From the NCBI RefSeq assembly GCF_019457595.1, contig NZ_CP080419.1, positions 248,001 to 312,000 of the forward strand: DNA of 64,000 bases, read 5' to 3'. Made by a program: the position numbers and the translations under genes. Positions 18,071 to 28,593 of the stretch are shown here, in pieces. The notes beneath the pieces were generated by a model. That model was not told the origin of the DNA. It made no database searches and saw only the letters and a list, made by a program, of their open reading frames with translations. The stretch is from Shewanella psychrotolerans (GTDB lineage Bacteria > Pseudomonadota > Gammaproteobacteria > Enterobacterales > Shewanellaceae). The stretch's first letter is position 1. The number at the start of each line of letters is the position of its first letter.

Positions 18071-18087
18071 ATTACTAATTTAACTGA

Positions 18088-19497
18088 TTACAAGCTGTAG
18101 TAAAGCTCGAATTCAACTGGGTGAGTGGTGCGAGACACACGCTCAGCTTCAGCTGTTTTCAGTGCAATATAAGATTCGATGAAATCTTCGCTGAATACGC
18201 CGCCTTTAGTTAAGAACTCGTGATCAGCTGCTAGGTTCTCAAGTGCATTCTCTAGAGAGGTTGCAACTTGTGGGATTTCAGCCGCTTCTTCAGCAGGTAG
18301 ATCGTATAGATCTTTATCCATCGCTTCACCTGGGTGGATCTTGTTTTGGATACCGTCAAGGCCAGCCATGAGTAGTGCTGCAAACGCTAAGTATGGGTTA
18401 GCGGTTGGATCTGGGAAGCGAGTCTCAATACGACGAGCTTTCGGGCTTGGTACCACAGGGATACGGATAGAAGCAGAGCGGTTACGTGCCGAGTAGGCCA
18501 GCATTACTGGTGCTTCAAAATGTGGAACCAAACGCTTGTAAGAGTTAGTGCTTGGGTTAGTGAAAGCGTTAAGCGCGCGAGCGTGCTTGATAATACCACC
18601 TATGTAGTAAAGTGCAGTTTCACTTAGACCTGCATATTTGTCACCAGAGAACAAGTTAACACCGTCTTTTGCTAGTGATTGGTGAACGTGCATACCGCTA
18701 CCGTTGTCACCAACGATTGGCTTAGGCATAAAGGTTGCTGTTTTGCCATATGCGTGTGCCATGTTGTGCACAACATACTTAAGGATCTGAATTTCATCAG
18801 CCTTTCCAGTTAGCGTGTTGAAGCGAGTAGCAATTTCGTTTTGACCCGCGGTTGCTACTTCGTGGTGATGTGCTTCAACAACTTGACCCATCTCTTCTAG
18901 TACAAGACACATTGCGCTACGTAGATCTTGTGAAGAATCAACTGGTGCTACAGGGAAGTAACCACCTTTAACAAATGGACGGTGACCCGTGTTGCCATCT
19001 TCGTAGTGAGTTCCTGAGTTCCAAGCCGCTTCTTTAGCATCTAGCTTAACGAAACAACCTGACATGTCGGTACCAAACTTAACATCGTCAAATAGGAAGA
19101 ATTCTGGCTCTGGACCAATCAATACAGTGTCTGCGATACCAGTAGAGATTAGGTACTCTTCTGCTTTTTTAGCGATAGAGCGTGGATCGCGGTCATAACC
19201 AGTCATAGTACCTGGCTCAAGAATGTCACAACGGATAAGAGCAGTGGTTTCTTCTGTGAAAGGGTCCAATACAAATGTCGTAGGATCTGGCATCAGCACC
19301 ATGTCTGATTCGTTAATGCCTTTCCAGCCAGAGATTGATGAACCATCGAACATTTTACCGTCTTCAAAGAAATCGGCATCAACTTGGTGAGCAGGAATAG
19401 AAACATGCTGCTCCTTACCTTTAGTATCCGTAAAACGCAAATCAACAAACTTAACTTCAAGTTCTTCTAGTTGTTGTAAAACTGATTCAACTGACAT
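18088..19497 (-). CDS. glnA: Glutamine synthetase type I
   Basis: Dodecameric ATP-dependent ammonia-assimilating enzyme, 469 residues as in E. coli. Beta-grasp N domain ([20 protein letters not shown]), GS latch and catalytic motifs [31 protein letters not shown] and [11 protein letters not shown] are intact. The adenylylation Tyr is in [10 protein letters not shown] (about residue 397), so activity is expected to be tuned by GlnE. Transcription should depend on the sigma-54 promoter and NtrC sites found upstream. The codon pattern is that of a highly expressed gene. Confidence 0.98.
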   Translation of the reverse strand: MSVESVLQQLEELEVKFVDLRFTDTKGKEQHVSIPAHQVDADFFEDGKMFDGSSISGWKGINESDMVLMPDPTTFVLDPFTEETTALIRCDILEPGTMTGYDRDPRSIAKKAEEYLISTGIADTVLIGPEPEFFLFDDVKFGTDMSGCFVKLDAKEAAWNSGTHYEDGNTGHRPFVKGGYFPVAPVDSSQDLRSAMCLVLEEMGQVVEAHHHEVATAGQNEIATRFNTLTGKADEIQILKYVVHNMAHAYGKTATFMPKPIVGDNGSGMHVHQSLAKDGVNLFSGDKYAGLSETALYYIGGIIKHARALNAFTNPSTNSYKRLVPHFEAPVMLAYSARNRSASIRIPVVPSPKARRIETRFPDPTANPYLAFAALLMAGLDGIQNKIHPGEAMDKDLYDLPAEEAAEIPQVATSLENALENLAADHEFLTKGGVFSEDFIESYIALKTAEAERVSRTTHPVEFELYYSL

Positions 19498-19581
19498 TCT
19501 AAAGTCTCCGAGTAGGGTAGAGGGGATGCCCTTCTTTTTTATAATTCAACGTAGCGCTTAACGCGGTTCTGGCCAATGTAA

Positions 19582-19598
19582 AGCTAGACTCGTGCCAA
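19582..19598 (-). promoter_or_regulatory. Sigma-54 promoter of glnA
   Basis: Minus strand reads TTGGCACGAGTCTAGCT: GG and GC dinucleotides with the required ten-base spacing, and TGGCACG-N4-TAGCT against the consensus TGGCACG-N4-TTGCW (one mismatch). It lies about 85-100 bases upstream of the glnA ATG. NtrC-type sites upstream complete a classical nitrogen-regulated promoter. Confidence 0.8.
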
Positions 19599-19660
19599 GT
19601 TATTAACTTATTGATTAATAATGATTTGAAAAGAAGGGGGAAATTCAGGCTCGACAATTT

Positions 19661-19716
19661 TGCACCAACTTGGTGCGGCAGCTGCCTTTTTGTGGTGCGG
19701 TCACCATCTTGGTGCG
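19661..19716. promoter_or_regulatory. NtrC enhancer sites of glnA
   Basis: Site 1 TGCACCAACTTGGTGCG (19661-19677) and site 2 GTCACCATCTTGGTGCG (19700-19716), both matching TGCACC-N5-GGTGCA with one and three mismatches, are centred 39 bases apart, close to four helical turns. Measured from the predicted sigma-54 start they lie near -100 and -138, close to the layout of E. coli glnAp2. Further GGTGCG/GCACC half-sites flank site 2. Confidence 0.8.
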
Positions 19717-19868
19717 CACCATGATAAACATGACTATTCATAGCTGACTAAAAAATAATCCTGTGCGAGAGCCCTCGGCTAGAGTAGAATGACACGTTTT
19801 TTATTGCAACAGCTATTATTATTAGCTGTTATCAATACCCTATTTTTTTGATGGTAAGAGGTTTATCC

Positions 19869-21695
19869 GTGTTAGAGAATTTACGTAACATCGCCATTAT
19901 TGCACACGTTGACCATGGTAAAACAACCTTGGTTGATAAGTTGCTGGCACAGTCTGGAACCCTTGAAACTCGAGGAGAGGCCGCTGAGCGGGTGATGGAT
20001 TCGAACGATCTTGAAAAGGAGCGTGGAATCACGATTCTTGCAAAGAATACTGCCATCAAGTGGAACGATTACCGCATCAACATCGTTGACACTCCTGGCC
20101 ACGCCGACTTCGGTGGTGAGGTAGAGCGTGTTCTATCTATGGTTGATTGTGTATTACTATTAGTTGACGCGGTTGATGGTCCAATGCCACAAACTCGCTT
20201 CGTAACTAAGAAAGCATTCGCTCAAGGCTTAAAGCCAATCGTTGTTATCAACAAAATTGACCGTCCAGGTGCACGTCCTGATTGGGTTATCGACCAAGTA
20301 TTCGATCTGTTCGATAACTTAGGTGCGACTGATGAGCAACTAGACTTCCCAATCGTTTACGCTTCAGCGCTAAACGGTTACGCAACTTTAGATCCAGATG
20401 AAGTTGGTGTTGATATGACGCCGCTTTTTGAAACTATCGTTGAAAAAGTTTCATTCCCAGATGCCGATTCGGAAGGTGACTTCCAAATGCAGATCTCGCA
20501 ACTTGATTACAACTCATATGTTGGTGTTATCGGTGTCGGTCGTATTAAGCGTGGTAGTGTTAAGACTAACCAGCAAGTGACTATCGTCGGTGCTGATGGT
20601 AAGACGCGTAACGGCAAGATGGGCCAAGTATTAGGTTACATGGGCCTAGAACGTACTGAAGTTGAAGTGGCTAACGCTGGTGATATCGTAGCGATTACTG
20701 GCTTGGGTGAGCTTAAGATTTCTGACACTGTATGTGCGACTACTGCAGTTGAAGCATTGCCGCCGCTTTCTGTTGATGAGCCAACATTGACCATGACCTT
20801 CCAGGTCAACACTTCACCATTTGCGGGTAAAGAAGGTAAGTACGTGACTTCACGTAATATCCTTGAGCGTCTAGAGCAGGAATTAGTTCATAACGTTGCA
20901 CTCCGTGTTGAAGAAACGGACAGCCCAGATCGTTTCCGTGTTTCAGGTCGTGGTGAACTTCACCTTTCAATCTTAATTGAAAACATGCGTCGTGAAGGCT
21001 ACGAATTAGCAGTATCCCGTCCAGAAGTGATCATGAAAGAGATCGATGGCGAGATGTGTGAACCATATGAAACAGTTACTGTTGACGTTGAAGAAGAACA
21101 TCAAGGTACGGTTATTGAAAAGCTTGGTATTCGTAAAGCTGAAATGAAAGATATGCAGCTTGATGGTAAGGGTCGTGTTCGTATCGACTTCGTTATCCCA
21201 AGCCGTGGCTTAATCGGTTTCCAAACTGAGTTCTTAACTGCAACTTCTGGTACTGGTCTGATTTACCACACATTCGATCATTATGGTCCTGTTAAAGGTG
21301 GCGATATTGGTCAACGCGCTAACGGCGTATTGATCTCTAATGCAACGGGTAAAGCACTGACTTTCGCACTATTTGGTCTACAGGATCGAGGTCGTCTGTT
21401 TATTGGTCATGCAACTGAAGTGTATGAAGGCCAAGTTGTTGGTATTCACTCACGTTCTAACGACCTAACGGTTAACTGTCTTAAAGGTAAGCAGCTAACT
21501 AACATGCGTGCATCGGGTACCGATGAAGCGCAAGTGCTAACGACGCCAATCAACCTGACTCTTGAGCAAGCGCTTGAGTTCATTGATGATGATGAGTTAG
21601 TTGAAGTTACGCCATTGAGCATTCGTGTTCGTAAGCGTTACTTAACAGAGAACGATCGTAAGCGCCATAACCGCAGTTCAAAAGACGCTTCTTAA
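19869..21695 (+). CDS. typA: Ribosome-associated GTPase TypA/BipA
   Basis: Translational GTPase of the EF-G class involved in ribosome assembly, mainly in the cold and under stress. Start GTG 19869 gives 608 residues (E. coli 607) and the canonical N terminus [27 protein letters not shown] lies seven bases upstream. In-frame TTG/ATG codons at 19848/19851 are less suitable. G1 [10 protein letters not shown]3 [12 protein letters not shown] and G4 [10 protein letters not shown] are present, followed by domain II, the EF-G III/V-like domains and the BipA-specific C-terminal domain ([12 protein letters not shown]). It diverges from glnA, as in many gammaproteobacteria. Confidence 0.97.
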   Translation: MLENLRNIAIIAHVDHGKTTLVDKLLAQSGTLETRGEAAERVMDSNDLEKERGITILAKNTAIKWNDYRINIVDTPGHADFGGEVERVLSMVDCVLLLVDAVDGPMPQTRFVTKKAFAQGLKPIVVINKIDRPGARPDWVIDQVFDLFDNLGATDEQLDFPIVYASALNGYATLDPDEVGVDMTPLFETIVEKVSFPDADSEGDFQMQISQLDYNSYVGVIGVGRIKRGSVKTNQQVTIVGADGKTRNGKMGQVLGYMGLERTEVEVANAGDIVAITGLGELKISDTVCATTAVEALPPLSVDEPTLTMTFQVNTSPFAGKEGKYVTSRNILERLEQELVHNVALRVEETDSPDRFRVSGRGELHLSILIENMRREGYELAVSRPEVIMKEIDGEMCEPYETVTVDVEEEHQGTVIEKLGIRKAEMKDMQLDGKGRVRIDFVIPSRGLIGFQTEFLTATSGTGLIYHTFDHYGPVKGGDIGQRANGVLISNATGKALTFALFGLQDRGRLFIGHATEVYEGQVVGIHSRSNDLTVNCLKGKQLTNMRASGTDEAQVLTTPINLTLEQALEFIDDDELVEVTPLSIRVRKRYLTENDRKRHNRSSKDAS

Positions 21696-21742
21696 GTCTT
21701 TAAGTCATTGAGCACTATTTTGGTGCGATGATGAGTAAGCGT

Positions 21743-21780
21743 TAAAAAAGCCCTGAACATGAATGTGTCGGGGCTTTTTT
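21743..21780 (+). terminator. Rho-independent terminator after typA
   Basis: AAAAAGCCC and GGGCTTTTTT form the stem around a 17-base loop; a T-run follows. It lies about 50 bases after the typA stop. Confidence 0.8.
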
Positions 21781-22228
21781 ATGATGGTCAGAAAAGGAGG
21801 GTTTATTAAGATCATTATTATTTTGTTGGCCATGTGCCTGTAAAACACCCATGCTAATTTTTCAGCGCTTTCGTCTTGGCCATTGATGGTAATAGGTGGT
21901 GCTGGCCAGTCAGTCTGGCGTATTTAGTTTGGATGAGAAAATAGCAATGCCGCTGAATACTTAAGTTTTTTTGCTATTCTTCTAGGCAAGATTGTTTGTT
22001 AGGAAAGCTGACGCATTGAATTTACCGCTATCTTGAGAGGTGTGCTGCAAAGACATAGCATTATCACTATTTCAGCCGCTAAATGTGAGATACTTGGGCT
22101 AAATACTGATCGCCTAGCCAATATGAAGTCCACAAAAGTCATGTTTGCTTCAGGCTGTGTTTAATGAATAGCAATAATAAATTGTATGCTTCAGTTGTCA
22201 GAGGTGTATGTCCAGGAGGAATATCATA
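21781..22228. other. Intergenic region upstream of the envelope operon
   Basis: About 450 bases between the typA terminator and the start of the outer-membrane protein gene. I find no open frame with a ribosome binding site, no RNA gene and no copy of the operator seen at 49.5-55.7 kb. The promoter of the operon must lie here but is not distinct by eye. Confidence 0.5.
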
Positions 22229-23128
22229 GTGCCAATAAAGGTTTTATTGTCTTTACTTATCTTCTTTGCCCCATTAAGTGTTGCACAACAATCCTTTTTT
22301 CCCATTTGGGGGGAGGAAGCTGAGGCGCGCGGTTATACCCTACCAAAACCTTATGGTATTTCACTTTCTTATATGGATATGAGCAATCCAGTTACGGTCA
22401 ATAGCATTGATCTGACCGGGCATCCGGTACTCGAAGCCATCGATATCGACGCCAAACATGCTGATTTTAAAGGGTCAAATGTTACGCTGCGAGGCGATGT
22501 GTGGATTTTTCCATTTATGAATCTATACGGCATTATTGGTTACACCGATGGAACCAGTACCGCTAACATTAATTCTTTGCATTGTGATGTCACATCCGTG
22601 TCTGGTATTGGTAATAAAGCCTTATGCCAACTGCTTGATACCGCTGGTGCAAACTTGCCAGATAATGCTACTTTTCAATTAGATATGGATGGTGGAACCT
22701 ATGGTATAGGCACCACCTTGGCGGGTGGCGTAGGCAATTGGTTTGCTTTAGTAGACATTAACTATACCTACACCAGCATTGCTGCCATTAATGGCAATAT
22801 TAAAACCTTTGTGGGGGCGCCTCGCGCAGGCTACCGTTGGGAGTTCGACGGCGGTCGTGAGCTGAGGGTGTTTGTGGGCGCTATGTATCAAGATGTGGAG
22901 CAAGAATTATCTGGTGATCTGAAAAGTTTAAATCTGCCGCCACAGATTGTGGACTTGATTGATACGTTGAGTCCTGAGGCGGGCTTTGCCGTTAGTCAAA
23001 GTGCTGATGAAAACTGGAATGGTATCTTAGGTTTTCAATATGCCTTTAACCGCGATTGGGATATCTTAATGGAGGCTGGGTTTGGTGAGCGTGAGACCCT
23101 CTTTATTGCACTGGGACGTCGATTTTAA
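22229..23128 (+). CDS. Outer-membrane beta-barrel protein, stand-alone form
   Basis: 299-residue predicted outer-membrane protein of unknown function. The start GTG 22229 is chosen because AGGAGGA lies eight bases upstream and the resulting N terminus MPIKVLLSLLIFFAPLSVA is a signal peptide; the ATG at 22208 overlaps that binding site. The mature part shows alternating beta strands, the segment LPKPYGISLSY, LRGDVWIFPFMNLYG, and a C-terminal aromatic (GRRF) typical of barrels. It is clearly related to the C-terminal half of the two proteins at 28772 and 49742, which carry an extra N-terminal domain. It starts a four-gene operon. Confidence 0.75.
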   Translation: MPIKVLLSLLIFFAPLSVAQQSFFPIWGEEAEARGYTLPKPYGISLSYMDMSNPVTVNSIDLTGHPVLEAIDIDAKHADFKGSNVTLRGDVWIFPFMNLYGIIGYTDGTSTANINSLHCDVTSVSGIGNKALCQLLDTAGANLPDNATFQLDMDGGTYGIGTTLAGGVGNWFALVDINYTYTSIAAINGNIKTFVGAPRAGYRWEFDGGRELRVFVGAMYQDVEQELSGDLKSLNLPPQIVDLIDTLSPEAGFAVSQSADENWNGILGFQYAFNRDWDILMEAGFGERETLFIALGRRF

Positions 23129-23137
23129 GGGATTGAT

Positions 23138-24328
23138 ATGATTAAAAAAATATTACTTGTTATTGCATTATCCATATTCACATCAAGCATGAGCTTTGCT
23201 GCAGCCAGTGAGGTGCAAACAGAAGAACCTGAGTTGACCCTGTATCAGAAATACCAAAGTTGGCTGGAGAAATTTTTGTTGGAGTTGGGCGCCGATGGTC
23301 AGTTTAACCCAGAAAAGGGGGTTGACTGGAGTGTGATGCCGGGACCTTTCTATACACCAGAGAAGGAGTTCGGTATTGGCGTGTCGGCGGTTGGTTTATA
23401 TAAGCCAGATCTCAAGGATGCGGTCTCTCAGCCAAGTTCTATAACCATTAATGGTTTCGGCTCAATCAATGGCGCCTATGGTGTTTCGGTCCGCAATGCT
23501 AACTATTTGTTCAATGACAAATACCGCTTGTTTGCTGATGCTGAATTAACGGATTCTCCAGATGTCTTTCATGGACTGGGGGTTGATGCTGGCAAGCATA
23601 ATGGCCGTGTCGATTATGATCACCGTGCTTATTCGGCCGGAGTGACGGGGATGGTGAGGGTATTCCCTTATACCTACTTAGGCTTAGGGATGACATTCTC
23701 CCATAATGAGGCCGCTAACATTGAACTCGAGCAGGTCGAGTTACCTTGGATTGGCGATGGCATTGCCCAGTTTCCTGAAACGCAAAATAACGTTGGCGGC
23801 TTAGTTAGCTTGACCTACGATTCAAGAGACTTTGCGCTTAATGCGTCGAAAGGACGATTGGTTGAGCTTGAGTATCATAATTTCAGCAAAGCGTTAGGCT
23901 CAGATGATGATTTTGAACGAGTAAAGTTAAATTACAGCGAATACTACACTTTATCAGTCATTCCTGGCGTGCTGGCTTGGCAGTTGCGTACAGAGTCTAA
24001 TTTTGGTGAGGTCAGCTGGGATCAGATGGCATTATTAGGTGGGGCCGGTGCTTTACGTGGTTACGAACAAGGCCAATACCGAGATAAGAACATGCTTATC
24101 TCTCAGGTGGAGTATCGTCAACCAATCACTGGCCGCCATGGAATGGTGTACTGGTTAGGGGCGGGTACCTTGGCCGATGAGTTTGAGCATTTGGGGCAAG
24201 AAAGTTGGCTCTATACTGTTGGCCTTGGCTATCGATTTGAGATTAAGCAAAGGGTCAATTTGCGATTGGATATGGGCTTTGGCAATGACCAAAGTGGTTT
24301 TTACTTTGCCATTAACGAAGCGTTTTAA
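23138..24328 (+). CDS. Omp85/BamA-type barrel lacking POTRA domains
   Basis: 396-residue outer-membrane protein with signal peptide (residues 1-22). There is no room for POTRA repeats: after about 60 residues the chain enters the Omp85 barrel (GIGVSAVGLYKPD, SLTYDSRDFALNASKGRLVE, and the signature loop segment GGAGALRGYEQGQY, which holds the LRGY lid-lock type motif of the family). It ends in a Phe (NEAF). Close relative of the protein at 57649. It lies nine bases after the preceding gene and five bases before the next one, so it belongs to the operon. Role unknown; such barrels often accompany patatin-like lipases. Confidence 0.78.
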   Translation: MIKKILLVIALSIFTSSMSFAAASEVQTEEPELTLYQKYQSWLEKFLLELGADGQFNPEKGVDWSVMPGPFYTPEKEFGIGVSAVGLYKPDLKDAVSQPSSITINGFGSINGAYGVSVRNANYLFNDKYRLFADAELTDSPDVFHGLGVDAGKHNGRVDYDHRAYSAGVTGMVRVFPYTYLGLGMTFSHNEAANIELEQVELPWIGDGIAQFPETQNNVGGLVSLTYDSRDFALNASKGRLVELEYHNFSKALGSDDDFERVKLNYSEYYTLSVIPGVLAWQLRTESNFGEVSWDQMALLGGAGALRGYEQGQYRDKNMLISQVEYRQPITGRHGMVYWLGAGTLADEFEHLGQESWLYTVGLGYRFEIKQRVNLRLDMGFGNDQSGFYFAINEAF

Positions 24329-24333
24329 TAGAT

Positions 24334-25596
24334 ATGAACTGTATGTTTTCACGTTATTTTTATGCACTAGGTGCATGTTATTTACTCGCGGGCTGTGCGG
24401 CTAACAGCTGGCAAATTCATTCTGAGCCGACGTCAGATGAGGTGGCAGAAATGCTGACCGTCGAGCAACCGGCGACTAAGCGTTGGAATATGACTGGCTC
24501 CAACTTGCCGCAGTTAGCCGTGCCTCAAAATGTGCGTCCCTGCTGTGCATTTGGCGATATGCAGAAGGTTAATCTTGGGTCTGTTCCCATCCCTTTTTTC
24601 AGACTGCGCAATGTTGTGGGACTTGAGCATATCGGTCCACATAAGTTTGCAAGCGGTATCTATCATTACACACCTTCCTCGTCATCGGCACTCGGCCATG
24701 GCGGCGGTGAAAGCAACGGCATTTTATATTCGGCGAAAGGCGGTTTTATCGACCTGGCGCATGTACGCGATACCGCTGATGACACGATAGGCTTATTTTT
24801 CGAAATACTGAGCAATTTAGGCAATGACCATCGTATCGAGCTACCCGCCGAGCTTGGGCCTAGATATATCGAAATGAAGGCTTTCGATGTGGCGCGACTC
24901 AACGATGAGCAAAAATGGCTAGTGGCGGCGCACTTGGCTGCACGTCTAGCGTATTTTAAAGCTGAGTCTCACGAAATTGCGCAGTGGCATGGATATGCGA
25001 GCTTTTCTGGGTGGCCAGAAACCATTTCGGCATACTCGCTCGAAGATCTCTATTCCAATATGTTGGGTGCCAAGATTACGCTTAATTTAATCAAGCAACA
25101 TAAAGTCTTAAGTGAAACTGATTACAACCAAAACGCCAGCTTGTGGCTAAATGCGACCTTAAAAGAGCTGGGAATTGTCGAGAAGGCTGAGTCTAAGGCC
25201 GTGTTAGCGGCCGTAGATGGGATATGGTGGAACTCACAGGAGCCGATCCCAAATAAGTATATGGTTTTGCAGCGTCACTACGACCTTGGCGATCGTCAGG
25301 TTCCCTATCTACTGCCAAAGGCATTGGCAGACAAGTATCCTGACTTGCAGCATCTTTCCGATGCATCACCCACGGTGATCTCCTTACCTGCCAATGTGGA
25401 GTCGGTTGAATTAGATGATGTTGCAAAGCTAGTGCTAGAGATAGATGCGAGCTATGCAGAGACCTTTAACCATATTCCTGCGGCAATCTGGTCTACGCGA
25501 ATTGAACATCCACAGTTTCCTGTGATTGCACAATATGCCAAAGAGCAAGACAGCAAAGACCTAGAGATGCTGAAAACTGATGATACTGAGAACTAA
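24334..25596 (+). CDS. Lipoprotein of unknown function (possible DUF4056)
   Basis: 420-residue predicted lipoprotein: a short basic start, hydrophobic stretch and lipobox LLAGC place the acylated Cys at about residue 21. The mature part contains a conserved-looking RPCCAFG segment, a His-rich HGGGESNGILYSAKGG stretch and HVRDTADDT; the last two look like a metal or catalytic site but I know no characterised homologue. From memory this resembles the DUF4056 family; I could not verify it. It lies between the POTRA-less barrel and the patatin gene in one operon. Confidence 0.6.
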   Translation: MNCMFSRYFYALGACYLLAGCAANSWQIHSEPTSDEVAEMLTVEQPATKRWNMTGSNLPQLAVPQNVRPCCAFGDMQKVNLGSVPIPFFRLRNVVGLEHIGPHKFASGIYHYTPSSSSALGHGGGESNGILYSAKGGFIDLAHVRDTADDTIGLFFEILSNLGNDHRIELPAELGPRYIEMKAFDVARLNDEQKWLVAAHLAARLAYFKAESHEIAQWHGYASFSGWPETISAYSLEDLYSNMLGAKITLNLIKQHKVLSETDYNQNASLWLNATLKELGIVEKAESKAVLAAVDGIWWNSQEPIPNKYMVLQRHYDLGDRQVPYLLPKALADKYPDLQHLSDASPTVISLPANVESVELDDVAKLVLEIDASYAETFNHIPAAIWSTRIEHPQFPVIAQYAKEQDSKDLEMLKTDDTEN

Positions 25597-25608
25597 TACT
25601 GAGAACTT

Positions 25609-26562
25609 ATGATGAGTAACGCTCCAGTTTGGCAACAGATGTACAAAGGATTCCTTGTCGCTTTGTTGTGTGTGGGGACATATGGATGCTCAAGTGTAAA
25701 TCAATATGGCGAGCTTACAGCCCAAGAGATTCGGCTGCCTCCTGTGTCGGCTACACCCTTTAAAGAGCAAGCTACCATAGCGCATAAACCTAAGCTGGCA
25801 ATCGCCTTTGGCGGTGGTGCAGCGCGAGGCTTAGTGCATCTTGGCGTCATTAAGGCGCTTGAAGAAGCGGGAATTAAAGCCGATATCGTCACCGGGACAT
25901 CGATCGGTTCAATTGCGGCGGCGCTATACAGTAGTAATGAATACGCCGACATAGAACGTAAAATATTTGAATTCAACGAACACGACATTATCGATATTAA
26001 TTTTTCGGGTGCAGGCCTATTAAAAGGCAAGGCGTTGGCTGAGTGGGTCAATACGCAGACTGGCTATGATGATATTCAAGAGCTACCCATCACTACAGGT
26101 ATTGTCGCCACCAACTTAACTCAGCACAAAGCGGTAGTGTTTACTGCAGGTGATATAGGCCAGGCGGTACAAACATCATCGAGTGTGCCCGGCGCCTTTG
26201 TGCCAATTTATCACCATGGCGATATTCTGGTTGATGGTGGAGTGCTTTCACTGGTTCCCGTATACGCTGCCCGGCAGCTGGGGGCCGATATCGTTATCGG
26301 TATCGATGTCTTTTGCAGTATACCGCCTCCACTGGACTACAGTGCAATAGATGCCATGGCAAACACCTTTTGGCTTCAAAGCTGTATTATCGCTAAAGAT
26401 GAACTTCACAGCGCAGATATCGTGTTAGTGCCAACGGCTCCAGACCCTAGCTTAATTAATTTTGGTGATGGAGAAACACGCAGGGAAGCCCAGCAGGTGG
26501 GTTATGAAGCGATGAAAGCGCAATTGCCCGAACTTAAGTTGAAATTGAACCGTTCACATTAA
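25609..26562 (+). CDS. Patatin-like phospholipase lipoprotein
   Basis: 317-residue patatin-fold hydrolase. The N-terminal signal ends in a lipobox-like TYGCSS, so it is probably acylated and membrane-anchored. The oxyanion loop is FGGGAARGLVHLGVI (about 67-81), the nucleophile Ser is in GTSIGS (about 102), and the catalytic Asp is in VDGGVLS (about 211), so the Ser-Asp dyad is intact. It resembles the RssA/NTE-type proteins. It is the last gene of the operon that begins at 22229. Expected activity: lysophospholipase or acyl hydrolase at the envelope. Confidence 0.85.
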   Translation: MMSNAPVWQQMYKGFLVALLCVGTYGCSSVNQYGELTAQEIRLPPVSATPFKEQATIAHKPKLAIAFGGGAARGLVHLGVIKALEEAGIKADIVTGTSIGSIAAALYSSNEYADIERKIFEFNEHDIIDINFSGAGLLKGKALAEWVNTQTGYDDIQELPITTGIVATNLTQHKAVVFTAGDIGQAVQTSSSVPGAFVPIYHHGDILVDGGVLSLVPVYAARQLGADIVIGIDVFCSIPPPLDYSAIDAMANTFWLQSCIIAKDELHSADIVLVPTAPDPSLINFGDGETRREAQQVGYEAMKAQLPELKLKLNRSH

Positions 26563-26940
26563 TATCAATTTAGTTTCTTCTTTTACTGTTAGCAGTATCA
26601 CTTCATCTGCAATCGATTGGTGAGAAGATCTCTTGATCCTCTAAAAGAGCAACATTTCATCGCTTGGTTAGCACCTTGAACTAAGGCTTTCCCGGCTCAT
26701 GGAAAGCCTTAATTAATTGATGCAAAATTTGCCAAATCATTGGAATTGTTGATTCAATGTGCACTGAATCGTTCTACAATAAGGTGGCCTACTGATTTTA
26801 TATCTGTGCGAAGTGTTGTCGTAAAAGGTTTAGCAATGATTAATATGGTGCTTTGGGGGGCGTGAGTCCTAATGATCAGCGCATCATAAAATTGCCTGTT
26901 CGGTTTTTTGCCTAACTATCTCAAAGTCAAAGGAGTTGTT
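26563..26940. other. Intergenic region with hairpin and a candidate operator palindrome
   Basis: Contains a ten-base stem AAGGCTTTCC (26683-26692) / GGAAAGCCTT (26701-26710), probably ending the upstream operon although no T-run follows. Further on, GATTCA (26751-26756) and TGAATC (26765-26770) flank an eight-base spacer, a possible operator for the deacylase-like gene. No small gene is supported. Confidence 0.45.
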
Positions 26941-28587
26941 ATGAGGTTTAGAAGAAACATTGGTTATGGTGTGCTGTGCCTATCGCTTGCATGTAGTTTT
27001 TCAGCTTATGCTGCAGATTACGATCTGGTGATAAAGAACGGCCGAGTGATAGACCCGGAAACCATGTTAGATGCAGTACTGAATGTCGGTATTAAAGATG
27101 GGATGATCGTTAAGATCACGCCTGACGATATAAAGGGCAGTAAAACGATAGATGCTAGCAAGCATGTTGTTGCTCCTGGTTTCATTGATACACATTTTCA
27201 TGCGCTAGATGGCTTGTCATTAAAGCTTGCGGCGTTAGACGGTGTGACCACAGGTATGGATTTAGAAGCGGGGGCCATTCATGTTGCTAAGTGGTATGCC
27301 GAAAAGGATAAGGGGTGGCCGTTAAACTATGGTACGGGTGTCAGCCAAGAAATGACACGGATGCGCGTACACGATACAGAAATTGATACCAGCAAGCCAA
27401 ATGATGCCACAACCGTTTTTGAACTTCGAGGCAAGTCCATGCAAGACGGTACACCGGGCTGGTCTGTGTCTCGCAGCTCTAAAGAACAACTCAACCAAAT
27501 CTTGGAATACCTAGACGAAGAGTTTCGTCAGGGAGCGTTAGGCCTTTCCTCGACAGTAGGTTACATGACGCAAGGCGTCACCACCTATGAGATGTTTAAA
27601 TCACAAGAGGCGGCTGCACGCTATGGTCGCTTTACGGGTGCCCATGTGCGTTTTCATGGTAACCCGAGTAATCCAGAGGGACCTCTTGGATTTAGTGAGA
27701 TTTTTGCCAATGCGATAGCACTCGATGCACCGTTAAATCTGAACCATAACAATGAGTACGGTTGGTGGGAAAATGAGGAAAAACTGCAGGCAGCCAGGGA
27801 GCAGGGCTACAACGTGTGGTCTGAGTACTATCCTTATACAGCCGCCTCTACCGCGATCTCTGCGGAGTTCTTTCACCCAGACAAATTCAAAGTGCTAAGT
27901 GGTGGCTTGCCATACGAAGAGGTGATCTTCGATCCTGTACAAAATAAATTTTTAACTCAGGCTGAATGGGAAAAAACCTCTAAAGAGCATCCTGATCGTT
28001 CTATTTTTGCGTTTAACCGCAAGAGAGATGAATGGCTTCCGTTCTGGTTACGTATGCCCCATATGATAGTGGCATCCGATGCTATGTGGTCAGGAAAAGG
28101 GATCGATTCTTGGGATTTAAACCCCACTGAATATGTTGGTCATCCACGCACCGCAGGTACACGAGGAAAAGTGTTGTCAAAAGCACGTGAGCTAGGAGTG
28201 CCATTGATGTTTACTATTGCGCAAATGTCTTACTGGCCGGCGAAACACCTAGGTGATACTGGGCTTGAATCGATGAAGATGCGTGGCCGATTGCAAGAAG
28301 GCAAAGTCGCTGACATTACTATCTTTGACCCGCTAACGGTTAAAGATAACGCCACCTACACGATGGGAGAGCAAGGGTTGCCTACCTCGGGTATCCCCTA
28401 TGTCATCGTGAGCGGTGTCCCCGTAGTGAATAAGGGAGTCTTTGACTTAAGCGTTAAACCAGGCAAGTCAATTCGTTTCCCTGTCGAGGCTAAAGGCAAG
28501 TTTAAGCCAGTGACCGTTGAGTCATGGTCAGAACAACATGTCATTAGACCGATAAGTATCGATGACGGTGGTTTAGCTAAGCCATAG
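26941..28587 (+). CDS. Exported N-acyl-D-amino-acid deacylase-like amidohydrolase
   Basis: 548-residue metal-dependent amidohydrolase with a Sec signal peptide (residues 1-24, ending SAYA). Start ATG 26941 has AAAGGAG six bases upstream; an earlier in-frame start would bury the signal. The D-aminoacylase/dihydroorotase architecture is seen: beta-sandwich start DLVIKNGRVIDP, metal motif PGFIDTHFHALDG (about 76-88), LGLSSTVGYM, GAHVRFHG, NLNHNNEYG and a late ASDAMW Asp, then GRLQEGKVADITIFDP. Probable substrates are N-acylated amino acids or similar amides in the periplasm. First gene of the catabolic island. Confidence 0.78.
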   Translation: MRFRRNIGYGVLCLSLACSFSAYAADYDLVIKNGRVIDPETMLDAVLNVGIKDGMIVKITPDDIKGSKTIDASKHVVAPGFIDTHFHALDGLSLKLAALDGVTTGMDLEAGAIHVAKWYAEKDKGWPLNYGTGVSQEMTRMRVHDTEIDTSKPNDATTVFELRGKSMQDGTPGWSVSRSSKEQLNQILEYLDEEFRQGALGLSSTVGYMTQGVTTYEMFKSQEAAARYGRFTGAHVRFHGNPSNPEGPLGFSEIFANAIALDAPLNLNHNNEYGWWENEEKLQAAREQGYNVWSEYYPYTAASTAISAEFFHPDKFKVLSGGLPYEEVIFDPVQNKFLTQAEWEKTSKEHPDRSIFAFNRKRDEWLPFWLRMPHMIVASDAMWSGKGIDSWDLNPTEYVGHPRTAGTRGKVLSKARELGVPLMFTIAQMSYWPAKHLGDTGLESMKMRGRLQEGKVADITIFDPLTVKDNATYTMGEQGLPTSGIPYVIVSGVPVVNKGVFDLSVKPGKSIRFPVEAKGKFKPVTVESWSEQHVIRPISIDDGGLAKP

Positions 28588-28593
28588 AAAGCC

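Noticed and set aside
19499..20102. Several minus-strand open frames opposite typA and in the glnA-typA gap
   Set aside because: They lie antisense to a highly conserved coding frame or across the NtrC/sigma-54 region, lack ribosome binding sites and encode no recognisable protein.
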